Positions 18,887 to 26,632 of a stretch of DNA of 64,000 nucleotides are shown here, piece after piece. Source of the stretch: an uncultured Lachnospiraceae bacterium. GTDB lineage: Bacteria > Bacillota > Clostridia > Lachnospirales > Lachnospiraceae. The translations under genes were made by a program, and so were the position numbers. The first letter of the stretch is position 1; the number at the start of each line of letters is the position of its first letter. Below the pieces are notes generated by a model. It saw nothing but the letters and a program-made list of their open reading frames with translations, did no database searches and had not been told where the DNA came from. The stretch covers positions 1-64,000 of the forward strand of contig CAMXPV010000006.1 of the NCBI GenBank assembly GCA_947245585.1. The letters are read 5' to 3'.

Positions 18887-19909
18887 ATGGATGTTTATTT
18901 GACTACACAGTGGAATGAACTATTGGAACAGTTTGCAGATCACCAGAAAGATATCTATTTTTATGAAGAATATGTAAAAATGTATGAAAATACCGATGCC
19001 AAGGCATTCTGCGTTGTCTGTGAAGATGGCGGTTCCATTGTTCTTATGCCCTTTTTGAGAAGAGCCGTAAACGATTCCTACGACTTTGAAACAGCATATG
19101 GTTACGGCGGCCCTATTACTAACTGCATAGATGAATCCTGGGTGAGCAAGGCTGTTACAGCCATAAAAAAATATCTTTCCGACCAAAAATATATATGCGG
19201 CTTTGTCCGGTTCCATCCGCTCCTTGAAAATGTCAGGCATTGTAGGGACAGTTTTGACGTCCTTTTCGACAGAATTACCGTGTGTATTAATACCGAAATG
19301 ACAGAAGAGGAGATTTGGACAAAACAGATCACCTCAAAAAACAGAAACATGATCCGTAAGGCTGAAAAAAACGGTCTGATCTATAAAGCAGAATATGATT
19401 TTGAATCACTCGAAGAATTTACAGCACTTTATAACGCCACCATGGAAAGGTTACATGCGGAACCATTTTATTTTTTTGACAGCAGCTATTATGACGTATT
19501 TATAAGGTTGTTTCGCGGAAAGGCATTTCTCGGTACGATACGCAAAGATAATAAACTCGTCTGTGCGGCGTTATTTATGTATTCAAAAAAATACGGGCAC
19601 TATCATCTGGAAGGCAGCGATCACACTTATTCCGGCCTGGGAGCAAATAACTTACTGCTATGGAAAACTGCCTTGGAATTTCACAGTCAAAATGTAAAAG
19701 AATTTCATCTGGGCGGCGGATATGATTCTTTCGAAGACAACTCACTTCTGAAATTCAAAAAAGCATTTAGCGATAATTACAAAAATTTCTATATCGGAAA
19801 ACTGGTTTTTAACAGAGAAAAATATGCAGAAATCAAAGATAACTGGATCAAATGCAACCCCGAAAAAGTACAGCAGTACGGAAAACTACTGCTTTGCTAC
19901 AGATATTAA
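18887..19909 (+). CDS. FemAB/GNAT-like acyltransferase in the nonulosonate operon
   Basis: About 340 residues, resembling the double-GNAT fold of FemAB-like and BioF2-like acyltransferases. TSKNRNMIRKAEK near 145-157 is the conserved basic helix of FemAB-like proteins. SGLGANNLLLW and FHLGGGYD in the C-terminal half are typical of the acyl-acceptor domain. It lies between the NeuC and NeuB genes, so it may acylate an amino group of the sugar before or after condensation. That is inferred from position. It differs from the small hexapeptide LegH/NeuD acetyltransferases expected there. I prefer the ATG at 18887, preceded by GAGGT at eight bases. The ATG at 18872 overlaps the NeuC stop and has no site of its own. 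Confidence 0.78.
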   Translation: MDVYLTTQWNELLEQFADHQKDIYFYEEYVKMYENTDAKAFCVVCEDGGSIVLMPFLRRAVNDSYDFETAYGYGGPITNCIDESWVSKAVTAIKKYLSDQKYICGFVRFHPLLENVRHCRDSFDVLFDRITVCINTEMTEEEIWTKQITSKNRNMIRKAEKNGLIYKAEYDFESLEEFTALYNATMERLHAEPFYFFDSSYYDVFIRLFRGKAFLGTIRKDNKLVCAALFMYSKKYGHYHLEGSDHTYSGLGANNLLLWKTALEFHSQNVKEFHLGGGYDSFEDNSLLKFKKAFSDNYKNFYIGKLVFNREKYAEIKDNWIKCNPEKVQQYGKLLLCYRY

Positions 19910-19923
19910 GGAGAATTTCAAAT

Positions 19924-20931
19924 ATGAACCCTAATCGTGAAAAATGTCTCATCATAGCCGAGGCCGGCGTAAACCATAACGGCAGCCTGAAACTGGCATT
20001 GCAGCTTTGCAACGCCGCGAAGGAAGCGGGCGCGGATGTGGTAAAATTTCAAACATGGAAAACAGAAGCTATCATTACGAACACCGTAGCGCAGGCGGAA
20101 TACCAAAAAGAAAATACAGGCAAGAGTGAATCTCAATTTGATATGCTGAAAAAGCTAGAATTATCTTATAACGACTTCACCAAGATAAAAAAACACTGTG
20201 ATTCCATAGGCATTACCTTTGCCTCAACGGCTGACGAGGCGGAAAGCCTGGATTTTTTGGTATCATTAGGAATCCCATTTGTTAAAGTCGGCTCTGGCGA
20301 AATCGGTAACGTCTCTTTTTTACGGCACATAGGCAGTAAAGGACTGCCTGTCATTTTAAGTACGGGAATGAGCTCGCTCGCCGATATAGAACTCTCGCTC
20401 CAGGCTTTGAGAGAGGGCGGAGCTGCAGATATCACCTTATTGCACTGTACAACAAGTTACCCCTGCCTGTTTGAGAACGTCAATCTGAAAGCTATGCTGA
20501 CAATAAAAGAAAACTTCCGCCTTCCGGTTGGTTACTCAGACCATACGCCGGGTAATACCATTTCTGTCGCAGCCGTTGCCATGGGCGCTAAGGTAATCGA
20601 AAAACACTTTACCTTAGATAAAAATATGGAAGGCCCCGACCACAGAGCCAGTCTGGACCCGGAAGAATTCAAGATGTTGGTACAAAATATCAGGATTTTA
20701 GAAACAGCCATGGGGAATGGCAAAAAAGAGCCCGCTGATGTGGAGCGGGCTATCTCTAAAGTCGTGTTGAAACGAATTGTCGCCAAAAACCCTGTTAAAA
20801 AAGGCCAGGTCATCAGCCCCGAAGATATCTGCGTCAAGCGGAATGATACGGGTGCAATGGCCAGAGACTGGGATCGAATTATCGGCTCTGTCGCCGACAG
20901 AGATTACTCTGCGGATGAAGGCATTGAGTGA
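19924..20931 (+). CDS. neuB: N-acetylneuraminate/legionaminate synthase (NeuB family)
   Basis: A 335-residue two-domain enzyme. The TIM-barrel domain shows IIAEAGVNHNG at 10-20, VKFQTWK, VKVGSGE, LHCTTSYP and KHFTLDKNMEGPDH. A C-terminal antifreeze-like SAF domain begins near residue 270. It condenses phosphoenolpyruvate with ManNAc or a 2,4-diamino-6-deoxymannose analogue to give the nonulosonic acid. The ATG at 19924 has AAGGAGA just upstream; a longer reading from 19852 would run into the previous gene. It is the last gene of the rightward cassette. Its stop codon lies in the loop of a 10-bp inverted repeat that may end transcription. Length and motifs are complete, so I expect an active enzyme. 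Confidence 0.93.
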   Translation: MNPNREKCLIIAEAGVNHNGSLKLALQLCNAAKEAGADVVKFQTWKTEAIITNTVAQAEYQKENTGKSESQFDMLKKLELSYNDFTKIKKHCDSIGITFASTADEAESLDFLVSLGIPFVKVGSGEIGNVSFLRHIGSKGLPVILSTGMSSLADIELSLQALREGGAADITLLHCTTSYPCLFENVNLKAMLTIKENFRLPVGYSDHTPGNTISVAAVAMGAKVIEKHFTLDKNMEGPDHRASLDPEEFKMLVQNIRILETAMGNGKKEPADVERAISKVVLKRIVAKNPVKKGQVISPEDICVKRNDTGAMARDWDRIIGSVADRDYSADEGIE

Positions 20932-20954
20932 TCTAAGCTTCATCCGCCTCTCAT
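20911..20954 (+). terminator. Hairpin between convergent neuB and ThDP genes
   Basis: GCGGATGAAG (20911-20920) and CTTCATCCGC (20938-20947) form a perfect 10-bp stem with a 17-base loop that holds the neuB stop codon. On the plus strand it is followed by CTCTCATTATTTATCC, a modest T-rich tail. It lies six bases past the stop of the convergent ThDP gene, so it may block transcription from both sides. The leftward exit has no T-tract, so termination is better supported for the plus strand. Confidence 0.5.
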
Positions 20955-22741
20955 TATTTATCCTTAATCATCAATTCCTTGTATTCCTCTTCCGGCAGGA
21001 AGGGATACATATCCTGCAGAGCCGGCGTGAGCATCTTACCGTTTTCGTCCATCCTCGACATTACTCTGGGAATCGTCGGATCGTCAAATCTCTGCTCAAT
21101 CTCAAGAAGGCATCTGTGCTCCTGTCCCGTCAACCACTGAACCGCCTCCTCCACTTCCGCGTTGGAAGAACATTTCCGATAAGCAAACCCAAACGTCCCC
21201 GCCACTTGTTTAAAATCAGGGAAACTCACACCCGTATCCGGCGTACATCCAATGTAGGCTCCTTTAAAGAAATTTTTACACGTCTGGCGGATCGCGCCGT
21301 ACCCCTCGTTTGCAAATATAACCACGCTGACCGGCAGATCATATTGAACAATCGTCTGCAGCTCCTGCAGATTCATCATAATACTGCCGTCACCGGTAAT
21401 ACAATATACCTTTCTGCCCGATGCAACTGCTGCTCCGACAGCGGCAGGCAAATCATACCCCATGGAACCACAAGTATAATTCGTCATCACTCTCTGTCCC
21501 GGATATTGCACCCCAATTTGCAGTTTGGCTGAGCATCCTGTATTATTACCAAGCGCTAAAATACTTTCCTCCCCTTCATACTCCCTAAATACCTTCCAGA
21601 AATAATAGGAATTTACCCGTTCCTCAAGCGTAGTATTCTCAGCACCCTCGTAAGGTGTAAATCGTTCCTTCAACATGTTGCAATAGGAAAGCCACTCTTC
21701 CGAAATCTGTAGCTTCCAGTCTATTCCCTGCATCTTTTCAATAAAATCTTTTACATCGGCATGAATAAATTTCTCGATGCGAAGCCCCGGTTTCCTGCTC
21801 TCCTCAGGATCCGCATCCACCATGATAATCCTTGCTTCTGGCGCAAATCCCTCCTGATTAAAGCCGGTTTGGCGAAAGCCCAGACTATTGGCCATTGAAA
21901 GAATAACGTCCGCATTCTGTAAAATAAAGTTTCCGGTTCTCGGCCCATCGCTGCCGGAATTTCCGTAATAAAGAGGATGCTCCGCATACAGGTTATCTCC
22001 GACCCACGCGCCGCCGATCACAGGAAGCCCTATCCGATTGATAAGCTGTTCAAAAGCCTCCCTGCAGTGGCTGCTGATAATTCCCGATCCCGGTAAAATA
22101 CAGGGTCTTTTTGCCTCTCGGAGAATTCGAACCACATCTTCCACATCTTCCATACGCACTTCCGGCACCTCGCTGACAAAGGGCTCTACCGGATACAACT
22201 CCGATTCTTCCACCATTGCATTTTGCATATCTAACGGCACATCCAACCAGACCGATCCCCGTCTGCCATCCATCGCTATGTGAATGGCCTTCACAAGTTC
22301 CTGCTTCACCGATAAGGGATCGGTTATCATAACAGCATATTTCGTCATGTTTTTCACAGTAGGAATAATCTCAAACTCCTGAATCCCACGATAACGCAGC
22401 TTCAATCCCGATTTGGGAACCGAGATCTCATATCTGACCTGTCCCGATAGCACAATCATAGGCAAGCTGTCCTGCCATGCCCCCATCACGCCCGTCAGGG
22501 TGTTGGTCGCGCCCGGACCTGACGTGACGCACACCGCCGCAGGCTTGCCGCTGTATCTGGCGTAGGCCTCCGCCGCCATGGCGCAGGCCTGCTCATGGTG
22601 GTTAAAGTATTTGTGCATCTTCTCACAGACAAGTAACGCATTATCCAGATGCATGGCGCCGCCGCCCACCACAGCAAAGCAATCGGTGATACCGTATTCA
22701 ATTAAGGTATCCATAATAATGTCTACTACTCTCTTTTTCAT
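20954..22741 (-). CDS. Thiamine-diphosphate-dependent enzyme, acetolactate-synthase-like
   Basis: The 595-residue protein has the three-domain layout of the ThDP decarboxylase/synthase family. The catalytic glutamate is in HHEQA near residue 51, with TSGPGATN near 88. The cofactor motif begins GDGSIMMN near 449 and ends NEGYG about 30 residues on. Relatives in O-antigen loci include YerE, which adds a two-carbon unit to a deoxysugar. The context here (SDR, sugar nucleotidyltransferase, transferase) argues for carboligation on a sugar, not valine/isoleucine synthesis. The Gly-X-Gly at GGGAMH is consistent with ThDP binding. It is the last gene of its leftward unit. The substrate and whether it needs FAD cannot be read. 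Confidence 0.88.
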   Translation of the reverse strand: MKKRVVDIIMDTLIEYGITDCFAVVGGGAMHLDNALLVCEKMHKYFNHHEQACAMAAEAYARYSGKPAAVCVTSGPGATNTLTGVMGAWQDSLPMIVLSGQVRYEISVPKSGLKLRYRGIQEFEIIPTVKNMTKYAVMITDPLSVKQELVKAIHIAMDGRRGSVWLDVPLDMQNAMVEESELYPVEPFVSEVPEVRMEDVEDVVRILREAKRPCILPGSGIISSHCREAFEQLINRIGLPVIGGAWVGDNLYAEHPLYYGNSGSDGPRTGNFILQNADVILSMANSLGFRQTGFNQEGFAPEARIIMVDADPEESRKPGLRIEKFIHADVKDFIEKMQGIDWKLQISEEWLSYCNMLKERFTPYEGAENTTLEERVNSYYFWKVFREYEGEESILALGNNTGCSAKLQIGVQYPGQRVMTNYTCGSMGYDLPAAVGAAVASGRKVYCITGDGSIMMNLQELQTIVQYDLPVSVVIFANEGYGAIRQTCKNFFKGAYIGCTPDTGVSFPDFKQVAGTFGFAYRKCSSNAEVEEAVQWLTGQEHRCLLEIEQRFDDPTIPRVMSRMDENGKMLTPALQDMYPFLPEEEYKELMIKDK

Positions 22742-22803
22742 CCCCTAAACCTTACCTTTCTTCCGCGTATTTCCGCACATGCTTTCACATTTGAAAACTC
22801 CTC

Positions 22804-23844
22804 TTACACCCGTAGCTTATTCTTCATCCGATCCATCTCTTCCAACTGTCCCATATCCATATATGCAGATTCCTCAATCACATACGCCCCGATTTTCTTT
22901 CCTTCTGTTTTACATCTGTCTATGATCTCCGGAAAAGAAATCACTTTACTCTGTGGCATAGCATCAATCAGATCCTGCCGCACCAGGTACATACCCGTAT
23001 TAATCAGATAATCGTTCTCCGGTTTTTCTGTCAACTCCACGCAGTTCCCCTCCTCGTCGAGGGAAAGCACGCCATAGGGAACCACATGCTTATATTTTGC
23101 TGCCACAATAGTAATATAATTTTCATTCTTTTTATGATAATTATAAATTTCACTGTAATCCGCATCTATGATAATATCACAGTTTACCAGAAAAAAATCT
23201 TCCTCTATTTTATTCTGTAAAAGGTAAAGACCGCCACCTGTTCCCAGATAAGTCTCCTCTTCGACATACTCAATTTCATAAGCCTTGTCCAGTCCTTCAT
23301 AATAGGATTGAATCATCTTTTTTTTATGATTGACAATCATATAGAAATGATGGCACCCATAATCAACAAAGTTATTGATAATTCGCTCTGAAATAGGAAT
23401 TTCCCCGATTGGTATCAAAGCCTTCGGCAGAATTTTGGTATAGGGGAACAGCCTTGTTCCCTTGCCGCCCGCCATCATGACCACCGGACAGTTCAGATGG
23501 TAGTCTTTCCGTATTCTCCTGCCATCTCTGAATACAACCTCCACAACCTCCCCATTGTAATTCACAATCGGAACGGAGTAAACTTCCTTAGCCTGAAATA
23601 GTTCGTCTATTTTACTTCTGTCATAGCGTAGTAGAAAGGACGGCCGGAAATTAGCAATGTGCTTCAGTGAAAGCCCTGTATCGCCATCCCCTAGCGCATA
23701 CCGACGCACGTCTCCGTCAGAGACGGAGGCCACCAGTTTCCCGTTGTCTACCACGTACACTACCTTACAGCGTACACGCTCCAACCGTTCTACCGCCTCC
23801 CTGATGGTAGCGCTATCTTCTATCAACAAATCCGCAATCTGCAT
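22804..23844 (-). CDS. CBS-domain sugar-phosphate nucleotidyltransferase (PtmE-like)
   Basis: About 346 residues. The N-terminal 110 residues form two CBS motifs, seen in SVSDGDVRR and at VPIVNYNGE. A full nucleotidyltransferase follows, with MAGGKGTRLFPYTK near 122-135, VNCDIII and MYLVRQD. This layout matches PtmE-type enzymes, which in Campylobacter make GDP-glucosamine for legionaminic acid, and also other sugar activators with regulatory CBS pairs. The PtmE role is therefore possible but not proven. It lies 62 bases before the ThDP gene and 32 bases after the SDR gene. The ATG at 23844 has AGTGGGG just upstream; a TTG at 23865 is an alternative. Confidence 0.85.
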   Translation of the reverse strand: MQIADLLIEDSATIREAVERLERVRCKVVYVVDNGKLVASVSDGDVRRYALGDGDTGLSLKHIANFRPSFLLRYDRSKIDELFQAKEVYSVPIVNYNGEVVEVVFRDGRRIRKDYHLNCPVVMMAGGKGTRLFPYTKILPKALIPIGEIPISERIINNFVDYGCHHFYMIVNHKKKMIQSYYEGLDKAYEIEYVEEETYLGTGGGLYLLQNKIEEDFFLVNCDIIIDADYSEIYNYHKKNENYITIVAAKYKHVVPYGVLSLDEEGNCVELTEKPENDYLINTGMYLVRQDLIDAMPQSKVISFPEIIDRCKTEGKKIGAYVIEESAYMDMGQLEEMDRMKNKLRV

Positions 23845-23876
23845 GCTAATCCCCACTTCTCGCAAGTTTCAATCAG

Positions 23877-24764
23877 TTACCCATATATCAAAGAATAACT
23901 GTCTATACCGTCTATGTGTTCCCTGTACCACTCATACAATTCTTTCACTGCCGCGCGTAGATCCGTCACTTCCCATTCCGGCAGCTCCGCACGTATTCTG
24001 TCATTATTCGCCGTATACTCGTTGGCCCATCCCTCGCTGCACACAATGATATCCCGCGGCTCATCTGCAATCTCATTGACAAGTTTGGCCAGTTCGTACA
24101 AATTTACCCGAACGCCGCTCACTGCATTGTAGACATGATATTCCGGCTTCGGCAAATGTAAAAACATTTCTACCAACCTGCAAAAATCATCAATCCATAA
24201 ATAGTCAAACCAACAATTTTTGCGCAAAGACAATGGCAGTCCCTTCAAGGATTTACAGCAAAGATTGGAAATATACTTTGTCTTCCATTCTTCATATTTA
24301 CCGAAGATGCCAAACAGCCGTAAATTATAAATATTCTCGCTTTTTTCTATGATCTGGTTCACCGTATACTTCATCAACCCGTAATGGTCTGTCGGAATCA
24401 GATGCTTGTCGATCTCTTCTTCTGTCACGGACTCGATCGGGAATCGCTTGTCGTACTCCGCCCCAGACCCGGCATAGATCATCCTGTCGTAGAGATCCGA
24501 ATGCCGGTAAAAGTTCAGAAACATTCTAAGATTATAATCTAACATCTTGCTTCCGTTTCTCGCCAAATCTTCCACATCGACATGAACCGCAAAGTTTAAT
24601 ACCACATCATAATGATTTTTTTTCAGGCAATCTGCCACGCTTTCCTCGTCAATACAGTTCAACTCTTTGCTTGTAGGCGCATAGACATCATATCCTTTTT
24701 GCAAAAGATACTCTTTGACATTTCTGCCCACAAATCCGGATCCCCCGGTCAGTAAAATTTTCAT
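23877..24764 (-). CDS. NAD-dependent epimerase/dehydratase (extended SDR)
   Basis: A 295-residue extended SDR with the TGGSGFVG loop at 6-13, the active-site region YAGSGAEYD near 96-104, and catalytic YGLMK near 128-132. The shape resembles GDP-fucose synthase or dTDP-dehydrorhamnose reductase relatives, but the exact reaction is not recognisable. Its start overlaps the upstream transferase stop as ATGA, so the two are coupled. With the CBS-nucleotidyltransferase and ThDP enzyme it forms a four-gene unit that would activate, modify and transfer one unusual sugar. The ATG has CAGGAGAA upstream. Confidence 0.85.
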   Translation of the reverse strand: MKILLTGGSGFVGRNVKEYLLQKGYDVYAPTSKELNCIDEESVADCLKKNHYDVVLNFAVHVDVEDLARNGSKMLDYNLRMFLNFYRHSDLYDRMIYAGSGAEYDKRFPIESVTEEEIDKHLIPTDHYGLMKYTVNQIIEKSENIYNLRLFGIFGKYEEWKTKYISNLCCKSLKGLPLSLRKNCWFDYLWIDDFCRLVEMFLHLPKPEYHVYNAVSGVRVNLYELAKLVNEIADEPRDIIVCSEGWANEYTANNDRIRAELPEWEVTDLRAAVKELYEWYREHIDGIDSYSLIYG

Positions 24765-25804
24765 TCTGTTCTCCTGTCCGCCAAATAATAATGTTCATAT
24801 TTCCTGTTATTAAAAAAGCACGCCAACAGCGAACCGCCGCCCTGTACGCGGAAAAGAGAGTCGCAGACCGACAAAAGATAAATCTCAATCAGATAATCAA
24901 TGGTGCGTTCTCTCTCACTCTGCGCCGTCAGCTCTACGGTCTTCTCCCTTTCGTCTACAATCGGTTTCCCTTCCCCGTCAAAGAAATGCGCCAAGGTTCT
25001 GTCGTTCAAATACAGGCATTTCTCCCCGAATTCCCGCTTCATCCGCTCCAAGTAATACCGATCGTCACAGGATACAAAAATATACCCGCAGCCAAATTCT
25101 CTCATATATCTGTGAGTCATTTCGATATATTCATCAATGTTCAGGCCGCCGGGATGCCCGGCATAGTCGCCGCTTTTAAGCACCTCTCCCCAATACAGGC
25201 CGGCACGCATTCCCACGCCCAGAATTTTTTTCCCGCCCGCCTGTCCAAAAAGAGTGCGCCTGATCTTCTCGGCTCTTTCCATAATTTCCGGCTTCATTCG
25301 AAGATACTTTGCCGCACAGTCAAAATATGGGATATATTGGTCATCCATCACATCTTTAACATCATTCCACGACAGGCTCCCGTGGGGCTGTCCCCTGACA
25401 GGCCCTAAAATTACATTTTTGCTCTGGTATACCTCTTCCAGGGAATATCTCTCATCGGGCTGTTTAAAATAATATTCCCAGGCATTTTCCTTCCCCCTGT
25501 TTTCTTCATCCTGAATGCCCACCAAAAAATAGTTCTTATAATCAATAACCGGTATCCACCCCCTGTCAACCGCATACTTAATCCCGTTCAATACAATGGA
25601 ACAGGTCGTGGCTATTCCCCAGTGCTGTGTGGAATCGGTCCGTATCACATAAAAAGTCTCTTTTTCATTTTGATCCCCGTAACTATTTTTCTCCATATCC
25701 CTCTTATTATCGAGAGATATCCACCTCCTTTGCAGCCATTCGTTACATGCCTGCCTTGCGCTTTCTGGAACAAGCCTCCTATATATCCCTAATAAAAAAT
25801 TCAT
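24761..25804 (-). CDS. GT23-like (NodZ/FUT8-type) glycosyltransferase
   Basis: The 347-residue protein shows YVIRTDSTQHWG in the N-terminal half. LGVGMRAGLYW near 195-205 and FVSCDDRYY near 243-251 correspond to the donor-binding HVRRTD-type and TDD-type segments of alpha-1,6-fucosyltransferase-like enzymes. RVQGGGSLLACF near the end fits the usual SSF/GG loop. The canonical HVRR Arg-Arg is not preserved as such, so the donor need not be GDP-fucose. It heads the leftward unit behind a good extended -10 promoter and has GGAGAG before the ATG. A related but distinct gene is at 39918-40919. Confidence 0.68.
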   Translation of the reverse strand: MNFLLGIYRRLVPESARQACNEWLQRRWISLDNKRDMEKNSYGDQNEKETFYVIRTDSTQHWGIATTCSIVLNGIKYAVDRGWIPVIDYKNYFLVGIQDEENRGKENAWEYYFKQPDERYSLEEVYQSKNVILGPVRGQPHGSLSWNDVKDVMDDQYIPYFDCAAKYLRMKPEIMERAEKIRRTLFGQAGGKKILGVGMRAGLYWGEVLKSGDYAGHPGGLNIDEYIEMTHRYMREFGCGYIFVSCDDRYYLERMKREFGEKCLYLNDRTLAHFFDGEGKPIVDEREKTVELTAQSERERTIDYLIEIYLLSVCDSLFRVQGGGSLLACFFNNRKYEHYYLADRRTE

Positions 25805-25837
25805 CTATCAACTCTCCGCATATCCCTATTTCTTTCC

Positions 25838-25846
25838 AGTATAGCA
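25838..25846 (-). promoter_or_regulatory. Extended -10 promoter upstream of the 24761-25804 gene
   Basis: Read leftward the sequence is TGCTATACT, an extended -10 with a TATACT hexamer. No good -35 lies 17 bases upstream. It falls in the 107-base gap after the WbqC-like gene, one of the largest gaps in the window, and would start a leader of about 27 bases. I take it as an internal start for the 20954-25804 unit. A short GC-rich hairpin just after the WbqC stop lacks a T-tract. Confidence 0.5.
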
Positions 25847-25911
25847 CAATTGTCTGCATAAATCTTCCATTTTTCTTATATTCACCCACTCCCGCGGTGC
25901 CCGCAGCTCAA

Positions 25912-26616
25912 CTAACCATTAATCAGCGTATAAGCCTCTAAGTATTCTTTGATCCTTTCTTTGGAATTAAACATCATCACATCTATGATTGACAAATTCG
26001 GTTGGAATTCACTGTCAAACTGTTTGTAGACGATCGCCTGTGTCTCTACAAAGTTTAACTGCAGGCCCTGCTCCCGGAATGCCTCATAGGAATATAGTTC
26101 CTGTCCGCCTATGGCATTATAATACTCCTTCGCTCCTAACAGCCTGCATATAGCTAAAACCTTATCCTGGCCTCTCAGGTCATTGTTCTTTTTCAAATCG
26201 GAAGACATAATCAGTTCTGTCCTGATATCCAGATAATTACCTATCACATCAAACGAATGCTTGATATACTTTGCAATATTATCTTCTCCACACCACAGAA
26301 TCTCTTCTAACATCGGACTCACAATGTCATAATAGGGCGCTTTCCTGTAAGCGCCCTCTATGCTCCTCAAACTCTTTCGGATAACAGCCTCATTGTGGTC
26401 CACCCGCACTTCATTAATCAAGGCATTGGAAGAAGAGCCCAACATCGGCACATTAAAATACTTGGGCGCTCCATTCACCAAAATCCTGTTTCTGTTAATC
26501 CATCCGCCCTTGATAAAGTTTACGTCATCATAGACCACATACTGATCCACAAGATTCATTAACTGCCAATACCCTATATAAGGCATGAAATAGGGCTGCA
26601 TAATACCAAGTTTCAC
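25912..26616 (-). CDS. WbqC-like family protein
   Basis: This 234-residue protein begins KLGIMQPYFMPYIGYWQ and continues with YDDVNFIKGGW and NRNRIL, the signature of the WbqC-like family (PF08889). The family is common in O-antigen and capsule loci next to amino-sugar aminotransferases, but its reaction is not established. Here it follows a DegT-type aminotransferase by 16 bases, the classic arrangement, and may act on the amino group made by that enzyme (inference). The start is GTG at 26616, preceded by a strong GGGAGG site. It ends a leftward run; the next unit has its own promoter. Confidence 0.88.
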   Translation of the reverse strand: MKLGIMQPYFMPYIGYWQLMNLVDQYVVYDDVNFIKGGWINRNRILVNGAPKYFNVPMLGSSSNALINEVRVDHNEAVIRKSLRSIEGAYRKAPYYDIVSPMLEEILWCGEDNIAKYIKHSFDVIGNYLDIRTELIMSSDLKKNNDLRGQDKVLAICRLLGAKEYYNAIGGQELYSYEAFREQGLQLNFVETQAIVYKQFDSEFQPNLSIIDVMMFNSKERIKEYLEAYTLING

Positions 26617-26632
26617 ACGAATCCTCCCGCTT

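Noticed and set aside
17066-20931. Calling the cassette definitely sialic acid or definitely legionaminic acid
   Set aside because: NeuA, NeuB and NeuC families overlap with LegF, LegI and LegG, and no residue I can read settles the substrate.
20777-21532. Plus-strand frame across the neuB end and the ThDP gene
   Set aside because: Overlaps two certain genes and crosses the hairpin; no motif or ribosome site.
25880-25912. GC-rich hairpin (CTGCGG-GCA-CCGCGG, read leftward) after the WbqC gene as a terminator
   Set aside because: Six base pairs with one G-U wobble and no T-tract; too weak to list as a terminator.
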